In this document: piece by piece, positions 44,902-57,330 of the stretch | Layout: every line of letters begins with the position of its first letter | Numbering within the stretch: position 1 is the first letter of the stretch | Assembly (NCBI GenBank): GCA_002401855.1 | Contig: NVUH01000013.1 | Coordinates: forward strand, 1-64,000 | DNA: 64,000 nucleotides | Reading direction: 5' to 3' | DNA from: Hyphomicrobiales bacterium | GTDB taxonomy: Bacteria > Pseudomonadota > Alphaproteobacteria > Rhizobiales > OSC116 | Notes under the pieces: model-generated | What the model was told of the DNA's origin: nothing | Databases searched by the model: none | Seen by the model: the letters and a program-made list of their open reading frames with translations, nothing else | Program-made: the position numbers and the translations under genes

Positions 44902-45387
44902 ATGAAATTTCGAACAGAAATTATAATTGCTAGCTCATTGCATGAAGTGACTAAGTTGTTTGCCGATCAAGATAATAATCAATATTGGCAATCTACATTT
45001 GTTCATATGCAAAGGCATAATTTTGATGCCAGCCGTAGCTTGCAATTTTTTAAAATAAATGGCCGCATAATTGAAGTGAATATTCAAGTGGTGGAGGATA
45101 ATTTACCGCTGAACTATCGGGTTTATTGTGAAATGCAAGGCTTGGCGCAAAAGGTGAATCATATATTTTCGGCTTGTTCGCAACATGAAACCAAATGGGT
45201 TATGGAGAGTGAATTTATTGCTGAAAGCTTGATTGTGAAGATCTTTATGCTGTTGCTGCCAAGTATGTTTAAAAAACAAAGCAGAGTTTTTGTGCAAGAT
45301 TTTAAAAATTTTGCTGAAAATATGAAAATCCAACCCAATAAAGATAAAGATAAAGATTTTTCTAATGATTTGGGTCGATTAATATGA
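44902..45387 (+). CDS. SRPBCC-superfamily protein
   Basis: 161 residues. Pattern of a START/SRPBCC hydrophobic-ligand fold: beta start MKFRTEIIIASSLHEVTKLFAD, a WQSTFVHMQRH segment, and a long C-terminal helix (KKQSRVFVQDFKNFAENMK). Ligand unknown. ATG 44902 is chosen over a TTG at 44887. The C-terminal tail is Lys/Asp rich. Converges on and overlaps the SDR gene by 9 bp. Confidence 0.75.
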   Translation: MKFRTEIIIASSLHEVTKLFADQDNNQYWQSTFVHMQRHNFDASRSLQFFKINGRIIEVNIQVVEDNLPLNYRVYCEMQGLAQKVNHIFSACSQHETKWVMESEFIAESLIVKIFMLLLPSMFKKQSRVFVQDFKNFAENMKIQPNKDKDKDFSNDLGRLI

Positions 45388-46083
45388 CATTGTTGTGCCA
45401 TCATAACCGATGATCTGGTTCGCATCTTCAAGCTTTGTGGTTTCAATAATATTCAATAGACCGTTGACTGAGGTGACGACATCAATATCAGCGGCTTCGG
45501 TGCCCATATCGGTTTTTACCCAACCTGGGTGGAGATTCATAATGATAAAGCCTTCTTCGGCCAATTCGCGGCCAAAAATTTGCATGGCGCGGTTGAGTGC
45601 GGTTTTGGAGGTGCGATAAGCATGGGCGCCATTGCTTTGGCCCTCAAAACTGCCCATAAAACTGGATAGGTTGACTATTTTTTTGGTATTGCCTAAGCGC
45701 AAGCCCCGCATGGCGGCGCGCATCACACGGATGGGGCTGATGGTGTTGGTGACAAGCACTTCGGCAAAATCGACTAAATTAATATCATCAATGCTGCTTT
45801 CATAGGTGTCTAAAATACCTGCATTATTAATTAGAATTTCGATGGGGGTGTCGGCAAGGGTTTTGCCAAAATTGTCGACTGATAATTTACTGGTTACATC
45901 GAGTTTATAAATGGTGATGTTGTTTTCATTTTTATCGGCAAGCTCGTTAAGTTTTACAGCTTGCAAGGGTTTGCGGGTGGCGGCCAAAACATGATAGCCT
46001 GCGGCGGCAAATTGTTTGGTGAGCTCGTAGCCGATGCCGCGATTTGCACCTGTGATGATGACATTTTTAGATGAATTTTCCAT
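45379..46083 (-). CDS. Short-chain dehydrogenase/reductase
   Basis: 234 residues, SDR fold: TGANRGIGYEL (cofactor loop), NNAG (about 87), catalytic Ser in NLSSFMGSF and YRTSK (Tyr/Lys). Resembles the C-factor/carbonyl-reductase-like branch. Third gene of the minus-strand oxoprolinase unit, 11 bp after the dehydratase. Its substrate may be an intermediate of the same catabolic pathway, which is only a guess from position. Confidence 0.88.
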   Translation of the reverse strand: MENSSKNVIITGANRGIGYELTKQFAAAGYHVLAATRKPLQAVKLNELADKNENNITIYKLDVTSKLSVDNFGKTLADTPIEILINNAGILDTYESSIDDINLVDFAEVLVTNTISPIRVMRAAMRGLRLGNTKKIVNLSSFMGSFEGQSNGAHAYRTSKTALNRAMQIFGRELAEEGFIIMNLHPGWVKTDMGTEAADIDVVTSVNGLLNIIETTKLEDANQIIGYDGTTMSY

Positions 46084-46094
46084 ATTTTACTCTT

Positions 46095-47033
46095 TTAGCT
46101 TAGAAATTGTGTATTGCCGCCACAGATGAGCACGCCAATTTTTTCGTTTTCTGACGTTTCATATTTGCCCGATGCCAAAGCGGCAAAAGCGGTTGCGCCA
46201 CCTAATTCGGCTAATATGCGATAATTATTCCATAATGAAGTTTGAGCTTGTAATATATCTTCATCTTCAATGCAAATAAATTCATCTACATATTGTTTGG
46301 CGAGTGCAAAACAATTTTTGCCACACAAGCTAGCGCCTAAGCTATCGGATGCGATGCTGGTGGGGGTGACGAGCGTTGGCGCGCCATTGGCCATGGCGTG
46401 ATACATGCTGGCGCTGTTGGTTGGTTCGATGGCAACAATTTTAATATCGGTGACTTGTTTGATATAGGCTGCCATGCCTGCAATGAGGCCGCCGCCGCCG
46501 ACAGCGATGAGGATGGTGTCTAAATCATCGACTTGTTCTAACCATTCTAATGCCAGTGTGGCTTGGCCTGTTATGGTGGTTATGTCGTCATAGGCATGGA
46601 TTGAGAATGCGCCGCTTTGTTTAATATGTTGTTCGCAATTGGCTAAGGCTGCGGCGTAGTTTTCGCCGTCTAATAGAATCTCTGCGCCAAAATCTTTGAT
46701 GCGGCCAACTTTGGCTTTCGGGACGGCTTTGGGCACAAATATATTGGCTTTTACACCTAATTGTTGTGCGGCATAGGCAACGGCGGCGCCGTGATTGCCG
46801 CCTGATGCCGCTGCGACAGATTGGGGTAATTTAGCTTGTGAAAGTAGGCTGTAGAAGGCGCCGCGGGGTTTGAAACAGCCTGCGTGTTGGAACAGTTCGA
46901 GCTTAAAATTAATGCGGTTATTTTGATTGCGGTCGCCTAGAATATCGGCGGCACTAACATCCATAACCGGTGTTTTGCGGATATATGGTTTAATCAGCGC
47001 GTAGGCTTGGTCTATTGTTGATTTGTTAATCAT
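46095..47033 (-). CDS. Threonine/serine dehydratase-family PLP enzyme
   Basis: 312 residues, fold type II. PLP lysine in CFKPRGA (K55), phosphate-binding GGNHG loop (about 98-102, SGGNHGAAVA), VGGGGLIAG glycine loop and a C-terminal ICGGNTQFL. Could be a catabolic threonine or serine dehydratase, or the hydroxyectoine-pathway EutB type or a racemase; the family does not distinguish these by eye. It lacks an ACT regulatory domain, so it is not biosynthetic IlvA. 27 bp downstream of the oxoprolinase gene. Confidence 0.88.
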   Translation of the reverse strand: MINKSTIDQAYALIKPYIRKTPVMDVSAADILGDRNQNNRINFKLELFQHAGCFKPRGAFYSLLSQAKLPQSVAAASGGNHGAAVAYAAQQLGVKANIFVPKAVPKAKVGRIKDFGAEILLDGENYAAALANCEQHIKQSGAFSIHAYDDITTITGQATLALEWLEQVDDLDTILIAVGGGGLIAGMAAYIKQVTDIKIVAIEPTNSASMYHAMANGAPTLVTPTSIASDSLGASLCGKNCFALAKQYVDEFICIEDEDILQAQTSLWNNYRILAELGGATAFAALASGKYETSENEKIGVLICGGNTQFLS

Positions 47034-47060
47034 AAAGTCCCCTAATTTTGGGGGACTATA

Positions 47061-50705
<3,645 letters not shown>

Positions 50706-50755
50706 TATATTTACCTAGATTAGAATTGTTTGATGCAAGAGAACAAATTAGAAAG

Positions 50756-50782
50756 AAAATGTCAATAAATTATTGACATTTT
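50756..50782. promoter_or_regulatory. Perfect 11-bp inverted repeat between oxoprolinase and TRAP operons
   Basis: AAAATGTCAAT-aaatt-ATTGACATTTT. Each arm contains TTGACA, usable as a -35 box in both directions, so one regulator bound here could control both divergent promoters. The MarR-type gene at the end of the TRAP operon is the natural candidate. Confidence 0.75.
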
Positions 50783-50854
50783 ATTATCGTTATATCATAT
50801 TTATGCCCAAGCCGCGATATTTGGGCTGTGAAAATTATAAATGAGGGAAATCAA

Positions 50855-51832
50855 ATGACTAAAATTATGAAGAAATTTGCCAAAGTGGCATTGGCTAGCA
50901 GTTTTATGGTGGGTGTGGCGTTTGCCGAAACTAAGTGGGATATGCCGACACCTTATGGTGATAAAACATTTCATACGGTGAATGTGCATGAATTTGCGGC
51001 TGATGTGAAAGCCGCGACTAATGGCGAATTGGTGATTAATGTGCATAGTGCGGGTTCACTGATTAAACATGCTGAGATTAAAAAATCTATCCGCCGTGGC
51101 ATTGTGCCAATTGGTGAGTTTTTCTTGAGCCGTTTGGCCAATGAAGATGCGGTGTTTGGTGTGGATAGTGTGCCGTTTTTAGCCACAAATTATGAAGATG
51201 CTGAAAAGTTATGGGCAGCGAGCAAGGGTAAAATATCTGAAAAATTGGCAGCGCAAGGGCTGATGATGCTTTATGCTGTGCCGTGGCCATCACAAGGGGT
51301 TTATGCCAAAAAAGAATTGAATTCTGTGGCTGATATGAAGGGGCTTAAATTCCGTGCTTATAATGCGGCGACTGAGCGTTTGGCGCAGTTGGCTGGCATG
51401 GAGCCAACGCAGATTGAAGCGACTGATATTTCGACTGCGTTTAGCACTGGCCGTGTGGATGCGATGATCACATCGCCTTCTACTGGTGCCAATAGTAAGG
51501 CATGGGATTTTTTATCGCATTTCCATCATACGCAAGCGTGGTTGCCTAAAAATACGGTGATTGTGAACCAAGCGGCATTTGATAAGCTAGATGAAGCCAG
51601 CCAAAAAGCTGTGCTTGAAATGGCAGCAAAAGCTGAAAAACGCGGTTGGGATATGAGCAAGGCCGAAAGCGCTGAAAAAATTGGCGTGATGAAAGAAAAT
51701 GGCATTACCATTGTGACGCCAAGTGAAACTTTGCAAAGTGAGCTTAAGGCGATTGGCAAGACTATGACCGCTGAATGGTTGGAAAATGCGGGGGCTGATG
51801 GGCAGGCCGTATTGGATGCTTATAATAAATAA
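50855..51832 (+). CDS. TRAP transporter substrate-binding protein DctP
   Basis: 325 residues with a signal peptide (MTKIMKKFAKVALASSFMVGVAFA, cleavage before ETKWD). Body is a DctP-type periplasmic binding protein: AGSLIKHAEIKKSIRRG, GLKFRAYNAATERLAQLAGMEP, and the FSTGRVDAMITSP segment typical of the family's carboxylate-binding Arg region. ATG 50855 has GAGGGA upstream. Followed by a terminator hairpin then the permease genes. Ligand unknown; 5-oxoproline or related acids are suggested by the neighbouring oxoprolinase. Confidence 0.92.
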   Translation: MTKIMKKFAKVALASSFMVGVAFAETKWDMPTPYGDKTFHTVNVHEFAADVKAATNGELVINVHSAGSLIKHAEIKKSIRRGIVPIGEFFLSRLANEDAVFGVDSVPFLATNYEDAEKLWAASKGKISEKLAAQGLMMLYAVPWPSQGVYAKKELNSVADMKGLKFRAYNAATERLAQLAGMEPTQIEATDISTAFSTGRVDAMITSPSTGANSKAWDFLSHFHHTQAWLPKNTVIVNQAAFDKLDEASQKAVLEMAAKAEKRGWDMSKAESAEKIGVMKENGITIVTPSETLQSELKAIGKTMTAEWLENAGADGQAVLDAYNK

Positions 51833-51844
51833 TGAAAATAGGAG

Positions 51845-51868
51845 GCGGGTGTGATGCCCGCTTTTTTT
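51845..51868 (+). terminator. Intraoperonic terminator between dctP and dctQ
   Basis: GCGGG-tgtgatg-CCCGC followed by seven T residues, 13 bp after the dctP stop. It would give more binding protein than permease, a common design in binding-protein-dependent systems. Confidence 0.75.
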
Positions 51869-51894
51869 ATGCGTGATATATATGAGGCATGTAA

Positions 51895-52455
51895 ATGCGA
51901 AAAATATTAGATGGTTTGTATCGAATCTCGGCAGTTTTGAGCGCTTTGAGCATGGTATCAATTGCTACCGTTGTGGTGGTTCAGGTGGCTTTTCGGATTG
52001 TGAATTCGGTTTATTTTAGCTTGACGGATGACAATCTTGGTTTGTTATTTCCATCGTCTGCCGAATTTGTTGGTTATTTAATGGTGGCGACTAGTTTTTT
52101 GGGGTTGGCTTATACCTTGCGCAAAAATGGGCATATTCGGGTGAGCATATTGTTGAATAATGTGCCGCCGAAATTGCACTCTATATTTGAATTTATTTGC
52201 CTGAGTTTGGGCAGTGTTTTTATGGGGTTTATATTTTACCATACTGTTTTATTTGTTTATGACAGTTATGTTTATGATGAAGTTTCTTATGGCATTATTG
52301 CGGTGCCTTTATTCATTCCGCAGCTATTTATGTTGTTTGGCATTGGCGTGTTGCTTGTGGCGTTTTTAGATGATTTTATTTGTCAGTTGCGTGGTGTGGA
52401 GCTGAGCTATAAAAGTGCGGCTGAGGCCGAAATTGGCAGTGGGGGGTCTGAATGA
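51895..52455 (+). CDS. TRAP transporter small permease DctQ
   Basis: 186 residues, four predicted membrane helices, with the DctQ pattern SSAEFVGYLMVATSFLGLAYTLRKNGHIRV in the middle. Links the substrate-binding protein to the large permease. The stop overlaps the DctM start by 4 bp (ATGA), indicating translational coupling. Confidence 0.9.
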   Translation: MRKILDGLYRISAVLSALSMVSIATVVVVQVAFRIVNSVYFSLTDDNLGLLFPSSAEFVGYLMVATSFLGLAYTLRKNGHIRVSILLNNVPPKLHSIFEFICLSLGSVFMGFIFYHTVLFVYDSYVYDEVSYGIIAVPLFIPQLFMLFGIGVLLVAFLDDFICQLRGVELSYKSAAEAEIGSGGSE

Positions 52456-53765
52456 TGGATGTTTCGTTTTGGATGCCGATTGTGGTGGTTTTGGTTTGCT
52501 TGTTTAGTCTGTTGTTGGTTGGGGTTTGGGTGGCGCTTGGGTTGTTTTTAACGGCGTTGGCCAGTATGTTTTTGTTTACCAGTATTAATGCGGGGGCGGT
52601 GTTGTCGTCAACCATTTGGAGTGGCATTAACAGTTGGGAATTGGCGGCTTTGCCGATGTTTATTTGGATGGGCGAGATTTTATTTTCATCGGGGCTTTCG
52701 GAAAATATGTTTAAGGGGTTGAGCCCGTGGATGCGTAATCTTCCGGGGCGGTTGTTGCATGTGAATATTGTGGGTTGCGGGATTTTTGCGGCGGTTTCTG
52801 GCTCTAGTGCGGCGACGACGGCGACGATTGGTAAAATGTCGATACCTGAGTTGGAAAAGCGTGGGTATGATGAGAAGATGATTATTGGGACTTTGGCGGG
52901 GAGTGGCACGTTGGGGTTGCTCATTCCGCCATCGATTATTTTGATTGTTTATGGGGCGGCGACTGATCAATCGATTGCGCGGTTGTTTATAGCGGGCATT
53001 GTGCCTGGTTTGGTATTGTTGTTGATGTTTATGGGTTATGTGGTGATTTGGTCGTTGCTCAACCCTGACAAAAGCCCTGATGCGGAAGCTAAAATGCCGC
53101 TTATCGAAAAGATAAAGGGCACACGGCATTTGATGCCTGTGGTGTTGCTGATTACGGTGGTGATTGGCTCGATTTATACGGGGATTGCCTCGCCGACTGA
53201 GGCGGCATCTTTGGGCGTGTTGATGGCTTTGGTGTTGAGTTGGGTTGGCGGGACATTGAATAAAGACAGTTTTAACACCGCGTTGATGAGTGCGGTGAAA
53301 ACCTCGACGATGATTGCGTTTATACTGATTGGGGCGGCGTTTTTGACTGTGGCGATGGGCTTTACGGGCATACCGCGTGAGTTGGCTGCACATATTGGTG
53401 AGATGAATTTGAGCAAGTATGAATTGCTGATTGCGCTGACATTTTTCTTCATTATTTTGGGTTGTTTTTTGGATGGGATTTCGGTGGTGGTTTTGACTAC
53501 TAGTGTTATTTTGCCGATGGTTGAGCAGGTGGGTATTGACCTGATTTGGTTTGGTATTTATTTGGTTTTGGTGGTTGAGATGAGCCAAATTACGCCGCCT
53601 GTTGGGTTTAACTTATTTGTGCTGCAAGCGATGACGGGTAAAAATATTTTTAAAGTGGCATTATACGCTTTGCCATTTTTCTTGATCTTGGTAGTGTTGG
53701 TGATATTGGTGACCTTATTTCCAAGCATTATCTTGGGGTTAGGCGCAGGTTTATATGGTGGATGA
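52452..53765 (+). CDS. TRAP transporter large permease DctM
   Basis: 437 residues, about twelve helices of the DctM family, catalysing sodium-coupled solute import. Motifs: SGSSAATTATIGKMSIPEL, GSGTLGLLIPPSIILIVYG, SPTEAASLGV and ITPPVGFNLFVLQ. Completes a three-component TRAP system with the two preceding genes. MarR-type gene follows 3 bp later. Confidence 0.95.
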   Translation: MMDVSFWMPIVVVLVCLFSLLLVGVWVALGLFLTALASMFLFTSINAGAVLSSTIWSGINSWELAALPMFIWMGEILFSSGLSENMFKGLSPWMRNLPGRLLHVNIVGCGIFAAVSGSSAATTATIGKMSIPELEKRGYDEKMIIGTLAGSGTLGLLIPPSIILIVYGAATDQSIARLFIAGIVPGLVLLLMFMGYVVIWSLLNPDKSPDAEAKMPLIEKIKGTRHLMPVVLLITVVIGSIYTGIASPTEAASLGVLMALVLSWVGGTLNKDSFNTALMSAVKTSTMIAFILIGAAFLTVAMGFTGIPRELAAHIGEMNLSKYELLIALTFFFIILGCFLDGISVVVLTTSVILPMVEQVGIDLIWFGIYLVLVVEMSQITPPVGFNLFVLQAMTGKNIFKVALYALPFFLILVVLVILVTLFPSIILGLGAGLYGG

Positions 53766-53768
53766 TTT

Positions 53769-54302
53769 ATGACAGATAGTGGTGAAACCTCTTTAGGTGA
53801 GATTAAATCGATTGTTTCATCGGAACATTTATCGAAAAATCACGTATCTAGTTTGAGTGAGGTTGAGTTTGGCTTGATCATTGCGGGCAGTGCGTTTAAC
53901 CGCTGGATGGTGCATTGCATGTCGGCGGCTGGGGTGGATGATTTGGGCGGGTTGGATGTGCTGGTTTTGCATACGGTCAACCATAGAAAAAAGCCCAAAA
54001 AATTGGCTGATATTTGTTTGGTGTTACATATTGAAGACACATATACGGCGACTTATGCGATTAAGAAACTGGAGAAACAAAAGCTGGTTTCGAGCGCTAA
54101 AAAGGGCAAAGAAAAATATATCGAAATTACCCAAAAGGGTGCAGATATGTGCGATAAATACCGTCAAGTGAGAGAAGCTTGTTTGTTGCCTTCAATGGAT
54201 GCAACGGGTAAAAGTAATGAAGAGTTGGCTGATATTGCCGCGACTTTACGGGTGCTTTCTGGCCTTTATGACCAAGCTGCCCGCTCTGCTGCATCTTTAT
54301 AA
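53769..54302 (+). CDS. MarR-family winged-helix regulator
   Basis: 177 residues with a central winged helix (about 60-140): LDVLVLHTVNHRKKPKKLADICLVLHIEDTYTATYAIKKLEKQKLVSSAKKGKEKYIEIT. It matches the MarR-like subgroup annotated as winged-helix DNA-binding proteins found with catabolic genes. Last gene of the TRAP operon, hence the best candidate for binding the 11-bp inverted repeat and sensing the transported compound. Confidence 0.87.
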   Translation: MTDSGETSLGEIKSIVSSEHLSKNHVSSLSEVEFGLIIAGSAFNRWMVHCMSAAGVDDLGGLDVLVLHTVNHRKKPKKLADICLVLHIEDTYTATYAIKKLEKQKLVSSAKKGKEKYIEITQKGADMCDKYRQVREACLLPSMDATGKSNEELADIAATLRVLSGLYDQAARSAASL

Positions 54303-55013
54303 TTAGCTATTTGGGAAGGCGGCTTCTAGCGCCACTGTCATCATATCGCCAAAGGTTTGCTCGCGCTCTTGCGAGGTTGTATCGGCGCCTGTGACCAGAT
54401 GGTCTGAAATAGTTAGTACGGCTAACGCACGGCGGCCATAGCGGGCGGCCAATGTGTAAAGCGCTGATGCTTCCATTTCGACAGCGACATGGCCATGTTC
54501 GGCAACGCGCATAAGTGGGCCCATATCGGTGGCGTAAAAACGATCGGATGTGACGACACCGCATACGTGATGAGGAAAACCGTGTTTGACGGCGGAAGCG
54601 GCGGCATCGCGTAATAATTCGAAATTGGCGCAGGGGGCGTAATCCCAATCATTCATTTCGCGGCGGTTGGTGCTGCTGTCGGTAGATGCTGACATTGCGA
54701 TGACGATGTCGCGGACTTTTACCGCTTCGGTTAGGCCGCCTGCGCTGCCAACACGAATGGCGGTTTGCACGCCGTAATCTTTGAACAATTCGTTGACATA
54801 GATGGAGATAGATGGCACGCCCATGCCCGTGCCTTGCACAGAGACGCGGTTGCCTTTATAGGTGCCGGTAAAGCCTAACATGCCGCGCACTTCGGTGTAG
54901 CATACAGCGTCTTTTAAAAAGGTTTCGGCCACCCATTTGGCGCGTTGTGGATCGCCGGGTAATAAAATGGTTTCGGCAATCTCGCCGTCTTTTGCACCTA
55001 TGTGAATGCTCAT
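54303..55013 (-). CDS. deoD: Purine-nucleoside phosphorylase (DeoD type)
   Basis: 236 residues, the hexameric bacterial PNP that phosphorolyses purine (deoxy)nucleosides for salvage. Motifs: [30 protein letters not shown] at the start (H4, phosphate-binding G/R), [16 protein letters not shown] and the catalytic Asp in ISDHLVTG. Stop adjoins the stop of the MarR gene with no intervening base. Single gene on this strand. Confidence 0.96.
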   Translation of the reverse strand: MSIHIGAKDGEIAETILLPGDPQRAKWVAETFLKDAVCYTEVRGMLGFTGTYKGNRVSVQGTGMGVPSISIYVNELFKDYGVQTAIRVGSAGGLTEAVKVRDIVIAMSASTDSSTNRREMNDWDYAPCANFELLRDAAASAVKHGFPHHVCGVVTSDRFYATDMGPLMRVAEHGHVAVEMEASALYTLAARYGRRALAVLTISDHLVTGADTTSQEREQTFGDMMTVALEAAFPNS

Positions 55014-55186
55014 ATGTTACTCCTTAATCTTGCCGTATATATAATTGGATCAGGGTAATCTAAAAATAAAAAAATTCCAATTGAATAAAGGTTTAAGGCA
55101 GTAATAAATAAAATGATGGGAATAAACTTGTTTTTAAACGGGTAATGCCTATCTTTATTCAAATGATTATTGGGTGAGGAAAAAAT

Positions 55187-55990
55187 ATGTCGATATGGGG
55201 TAAGATTGGTGGCGCGGCTGCAGGTATGACTTTTGGTGGGCCGTTGGGCGCATTATTGGGCGCGGTTGCGGGGCATTATTTTTTTGATAAAGATGGCGCG
55301 GAGATTAACCACACGCATAATAAAACGGCTCACCCTGGTGGGTGGGCTAATGCCAAGACCAGCAATTGGAGCCGATCGCAGCCTGAAGACAGCGTTATTT
55401 TTACCATGGGCATTATTGCTTTGGGGGCTAAAATGGCCAAGGCCGATGGGGTGGTGACATCTGACGAAGTGGCGGCGTTTAAGCAAGTGTTTAAAGTGTC
55501 TGATGCTGAAACTGCCAATGTAGCTAAATTGTTTAATGTGGCCAAGCAAGACATTGCGGGTTATGAGGCCTATGCCAAGCAAATGGCTGATTTATTTCGC
55601 AATAAGCGGGCGATGTTGGAAGATGTGATTGATGGCTTGTTTCATATCGCCAAAGCTGATGGGGTGATTCATCCCAAAGAAGTTGAATTTTTAACCAATG
55701 TGGCGCAAATATTTGGCTTTAGCCAAGATGAATTTGACCGCATTGTGGCGCGGCATGGTAACCAGACCAGCAGTGGCGTTTCGGGCGAAGGTGACCCGTA
55801 TAAGATTTTGGGTGTGACCCGTAATACCGATTTTGCGGACATTAAAAAAGCTTACCGCCAATTGGTGATGGAAAATCACCCTGATAAGCTAATGGCGCGC
55901 GGTGTGCCTGAAGAGTTTGTTGAAATTGCCAATGAAAAACTTGCTCGTATTAATGCAGCTTTTGATGTTATTGAACGTGAAAAAGGCTGA
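55187..55990 (+). CDS. DjlA-like co-chaperone (TerB-like plus J domain)
   Basis: 267 residues: N-terminal glycine-rich hydrophobic segment (about 7-30, MTFGGPLGALLGAVAGHYFF) that probably anchors it in the inner membrane, a TerB-like helical domain (about 70-185, two repeats of AKADGVV/AKADGVIHPKE), and a C-terminal J domain (about 203-267) with HPD (MENHPDKL). J domains stimulate the ATPase of DnaK. The layout matches DjlA. The GGTGAGG RBS is acceptable. Confidence 0.92.
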   Translation: MSIWGKIGGAAAGMTFGGPLGALLGAVAGHYFFDKDGAEINHTHNKTAHPGGWANAKTSNWSRSQPEDSVIFTMGIIALGAKMAKADGVVTSDEVAAFKQVFKVSDAETANVAKLFNVAKQDIAGYEAYAKQMADLFRNKRAMLEDVIDGLFHIAKADGVIHPKEVEFLTNVAQIFGFSQDEFDRIVARHGNQTSSGVSGEGDPYKILGVTRNTDFADIKKAYRQLVMENHPDKLMARGVPEEFVEIANEKLARINAAFDVIEREKG

Positions 55991-56039
55991 ATGCATTAAT
56001 TGGCTTGATTTTTATATCCTAAAAGTATTATGTTGCCGA

Positions 56040-56410
56040 TGCTAGATGGCTGGGCAGTCGCTTGATCGTAAGATTGAGAGGAAAGTCCGGGCTCCATAAA
56101 AACACAATGCTGGTTAACGGCCAGCGAGGGCGACCTCAGGGAAAGTGCAACAGAAAATAAACCGCCGTATTTTTTACGGTAAGGGTGAAAAGGTGTGGTA
56201 AGAGCGCACCGCATTTTTGGCAACAAAAATGGCATGGTAAACCCCATTGGGAGCAAGACCAAATAGGAGCGGCAGGTTCAGGGTATTTATACTTATGATG
56301 GGTGCGTTTTTACACCAGATCGCTCGGGTTGGTTGCTTAAGATATTTGGTAACAAATATATCAGATGAATGATTGTCTCACACAAAACTCGGCTTATAGG
56401 CCATCTAGCG
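56040..56410 (+). ncRNA. rnpB: RNase P RNA (bacterial class A)
   Basis: All universally conserved blocks of the ribozyme are present in order: GAGGAAAGTCCGGGCTCC (56079-56096), GTGCAACAGA, AAACCGCC, AAGGGTGAAAAGGTG, GGTAAGAGCGCACCGC, GGTAAACCCC, GAGCAAGACCAAATAGG and AGATGAATGATTGTC, then ACAAAACTCGGCTTAT. Helix P1 is GCTAGATGGC (56041-56050) with GCCATCTAGC (about 56400-56409). It cleaves the 5' leader of pre-tRNAs. Ends are estimated from P1. Confidence 0.96.
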
Positions 56411-56595
56411 ATTAGTTTACTTAAACAAGTGGTTTGTAAGTAATAGCTATTTATTTGCTATTATTGAATAATAACATTTCAAGCTTAGTTTGGGTGTGCC
56501 TTGCGAAGATTGGTCGTAAACTAACGACTATTTGGCCAAAAAACAACTGACTTGAGCGTTATACATAATGTCATGTATGGTTGCAAATTTTATGG
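56411..56595. other. Intergenic region between rnpB and the dcw cluster
   Basis: About 185 bp with no gene. AT-rich short repeats (GCTATT...) follow rnpB without a clear terminator; an imperfect palindrome ACATaatgtcATGT lies near 56568-56578. Nothing else recognised. Confidence 0.4.
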
Positions 56596-56611
56596 TTAAT
56601 TTATAGTTAAC
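56596..56611. promoter_or_regulatory. CtrA-type binding site upstream of mraZ
   Basis: TTAA-N7-TTAAC, exactly the CtrA consensus of alphaproteobacteria. CtrA times cell-cycle genes, and its site in front of the division/wall cluster fits. Single match to a short AT-rich motif, so chance cannot be excluded. Confidence 0.55.
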
Positions 56612-56646
56612 TCCATTGACTTCCATAAAATCCCATGATATTCCAT
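56611..56646. promoter_or_regulatory. Four direct repeats with 10-bp period, MraZ-box candidate
   Basis: YTCCAT or TCCCAT recurs at 56611, 56621, 56631 and 56641, exactly every 10 bp; on the minus strand this reads ATGG(A/G)A-N4. MraZ is known to bind tandem TGGGN elements with N5 spacers upstream of its own gene in E. coli. Here the array is reversed in orientation and about 215 bp upstream, so the match is suggestive. Confidence 0.55.
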
Positions 56647-56761
56647 AATCATCCAGTTGGCGTTGAAATTAAGTAAATGCTAACGAGGCGGATCTGAGTG
56701 GATATATTTTTAGGCAACGGCCGGATATAACGGATAGGGCTTTGAAATATATTTGTTTTAG

Positions 56762-56789
56762 GCGGGGGAAATGAGGCCATTTCTCCCGC
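56762..56789. promoter_or_regulatory. Strong hairpin upstream of mraZ
   Basis: 12-bp stem GCGGGGGAAATG-aggc-CATTTCTCCCGC with one G-U pair, about 70 bp before the mraZ ATG. A following TTTTACTG is a poor T-run, so it could be a terminator for upstream transcription or a leader structure. A second small dyad TTTGGT...ACCAAA follows at about 56801-56816. Confidence 0.55.
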
Positions 56790-56859
56790 ATTTTACTGTT
56801 TGGTAAAAAACCAAATATCTCTTTGAAGTTAAACCAATTTGTTTTGAGTATGGTATATT

Positions 56860-57330
56860 ATGGAACCGTTTGTTTCCTCTTTTCAGAATAAAATAGACAA
56901 GAAAGGTCGGGTTTCGGTGCCTGCGGCGTTTCGGACTATTTTGGATAGAGATGTGCAAGCTGATGGGGTTCATCAGGTTTTCTGTTACCCCGCCATTGAA
57001 GCCCCAGCCGTTGAATGTGGCGGTGTGCCGCTATTGTCAAAAATTTATCAATTGTTAGAAGATTTGCCGCCTTATAGTGAAGAGCGTGATGTGTTGTCGA
57101 CCGCTTTATTTGGTGGTTCGCTGCAGTTGAAGATTGATAGTGATGGGCGGATTATCATTCCAGATGAGATGCGTGAGCATGCTAATTTAACCGACTATGT
57201 GACTTTTGTTGGCATGGGCGATAAATTTCGTATATGGTCGCCAGAATTGTTTGCCAGCTATATGGCGGAAGCGCGCGAGAAAGCCATTGAGCATCGCAAA
57301 TTATTCGGAATGAAATATGATCGAAAATGA
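56860..57330 (+). CDS. mraZ: Transcriptional regulator MraZ
   Basis: 156 residues, two SpoVT-AbrB-type halves with conserved DKKGRVSVPAAFR (N-half) and DSDGRIIIPDEMREHA (C-half), the DXXXR motifs of MraZ. First gene of the division and cell-wall (dcw) cluster; it represses its own operon in E. coli. Candidate boxes lie upstream. Overlaps rsmH by 14 bp. Confidence 0.95.
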   Translation: MEPFVSSFQNKIDKKGRVSVPAAFRTILDRDVQADGVHQVFCYPAIEAPAVECGGVPLLSKIYQLLEDLPPYSEERDVLSTALFGGSLQLKIDSDGRIIIPDEMREHANLTDYVTFVGMGDKFRIWSPELFASYMAEAREKAIEHRKLFGMKYDRK

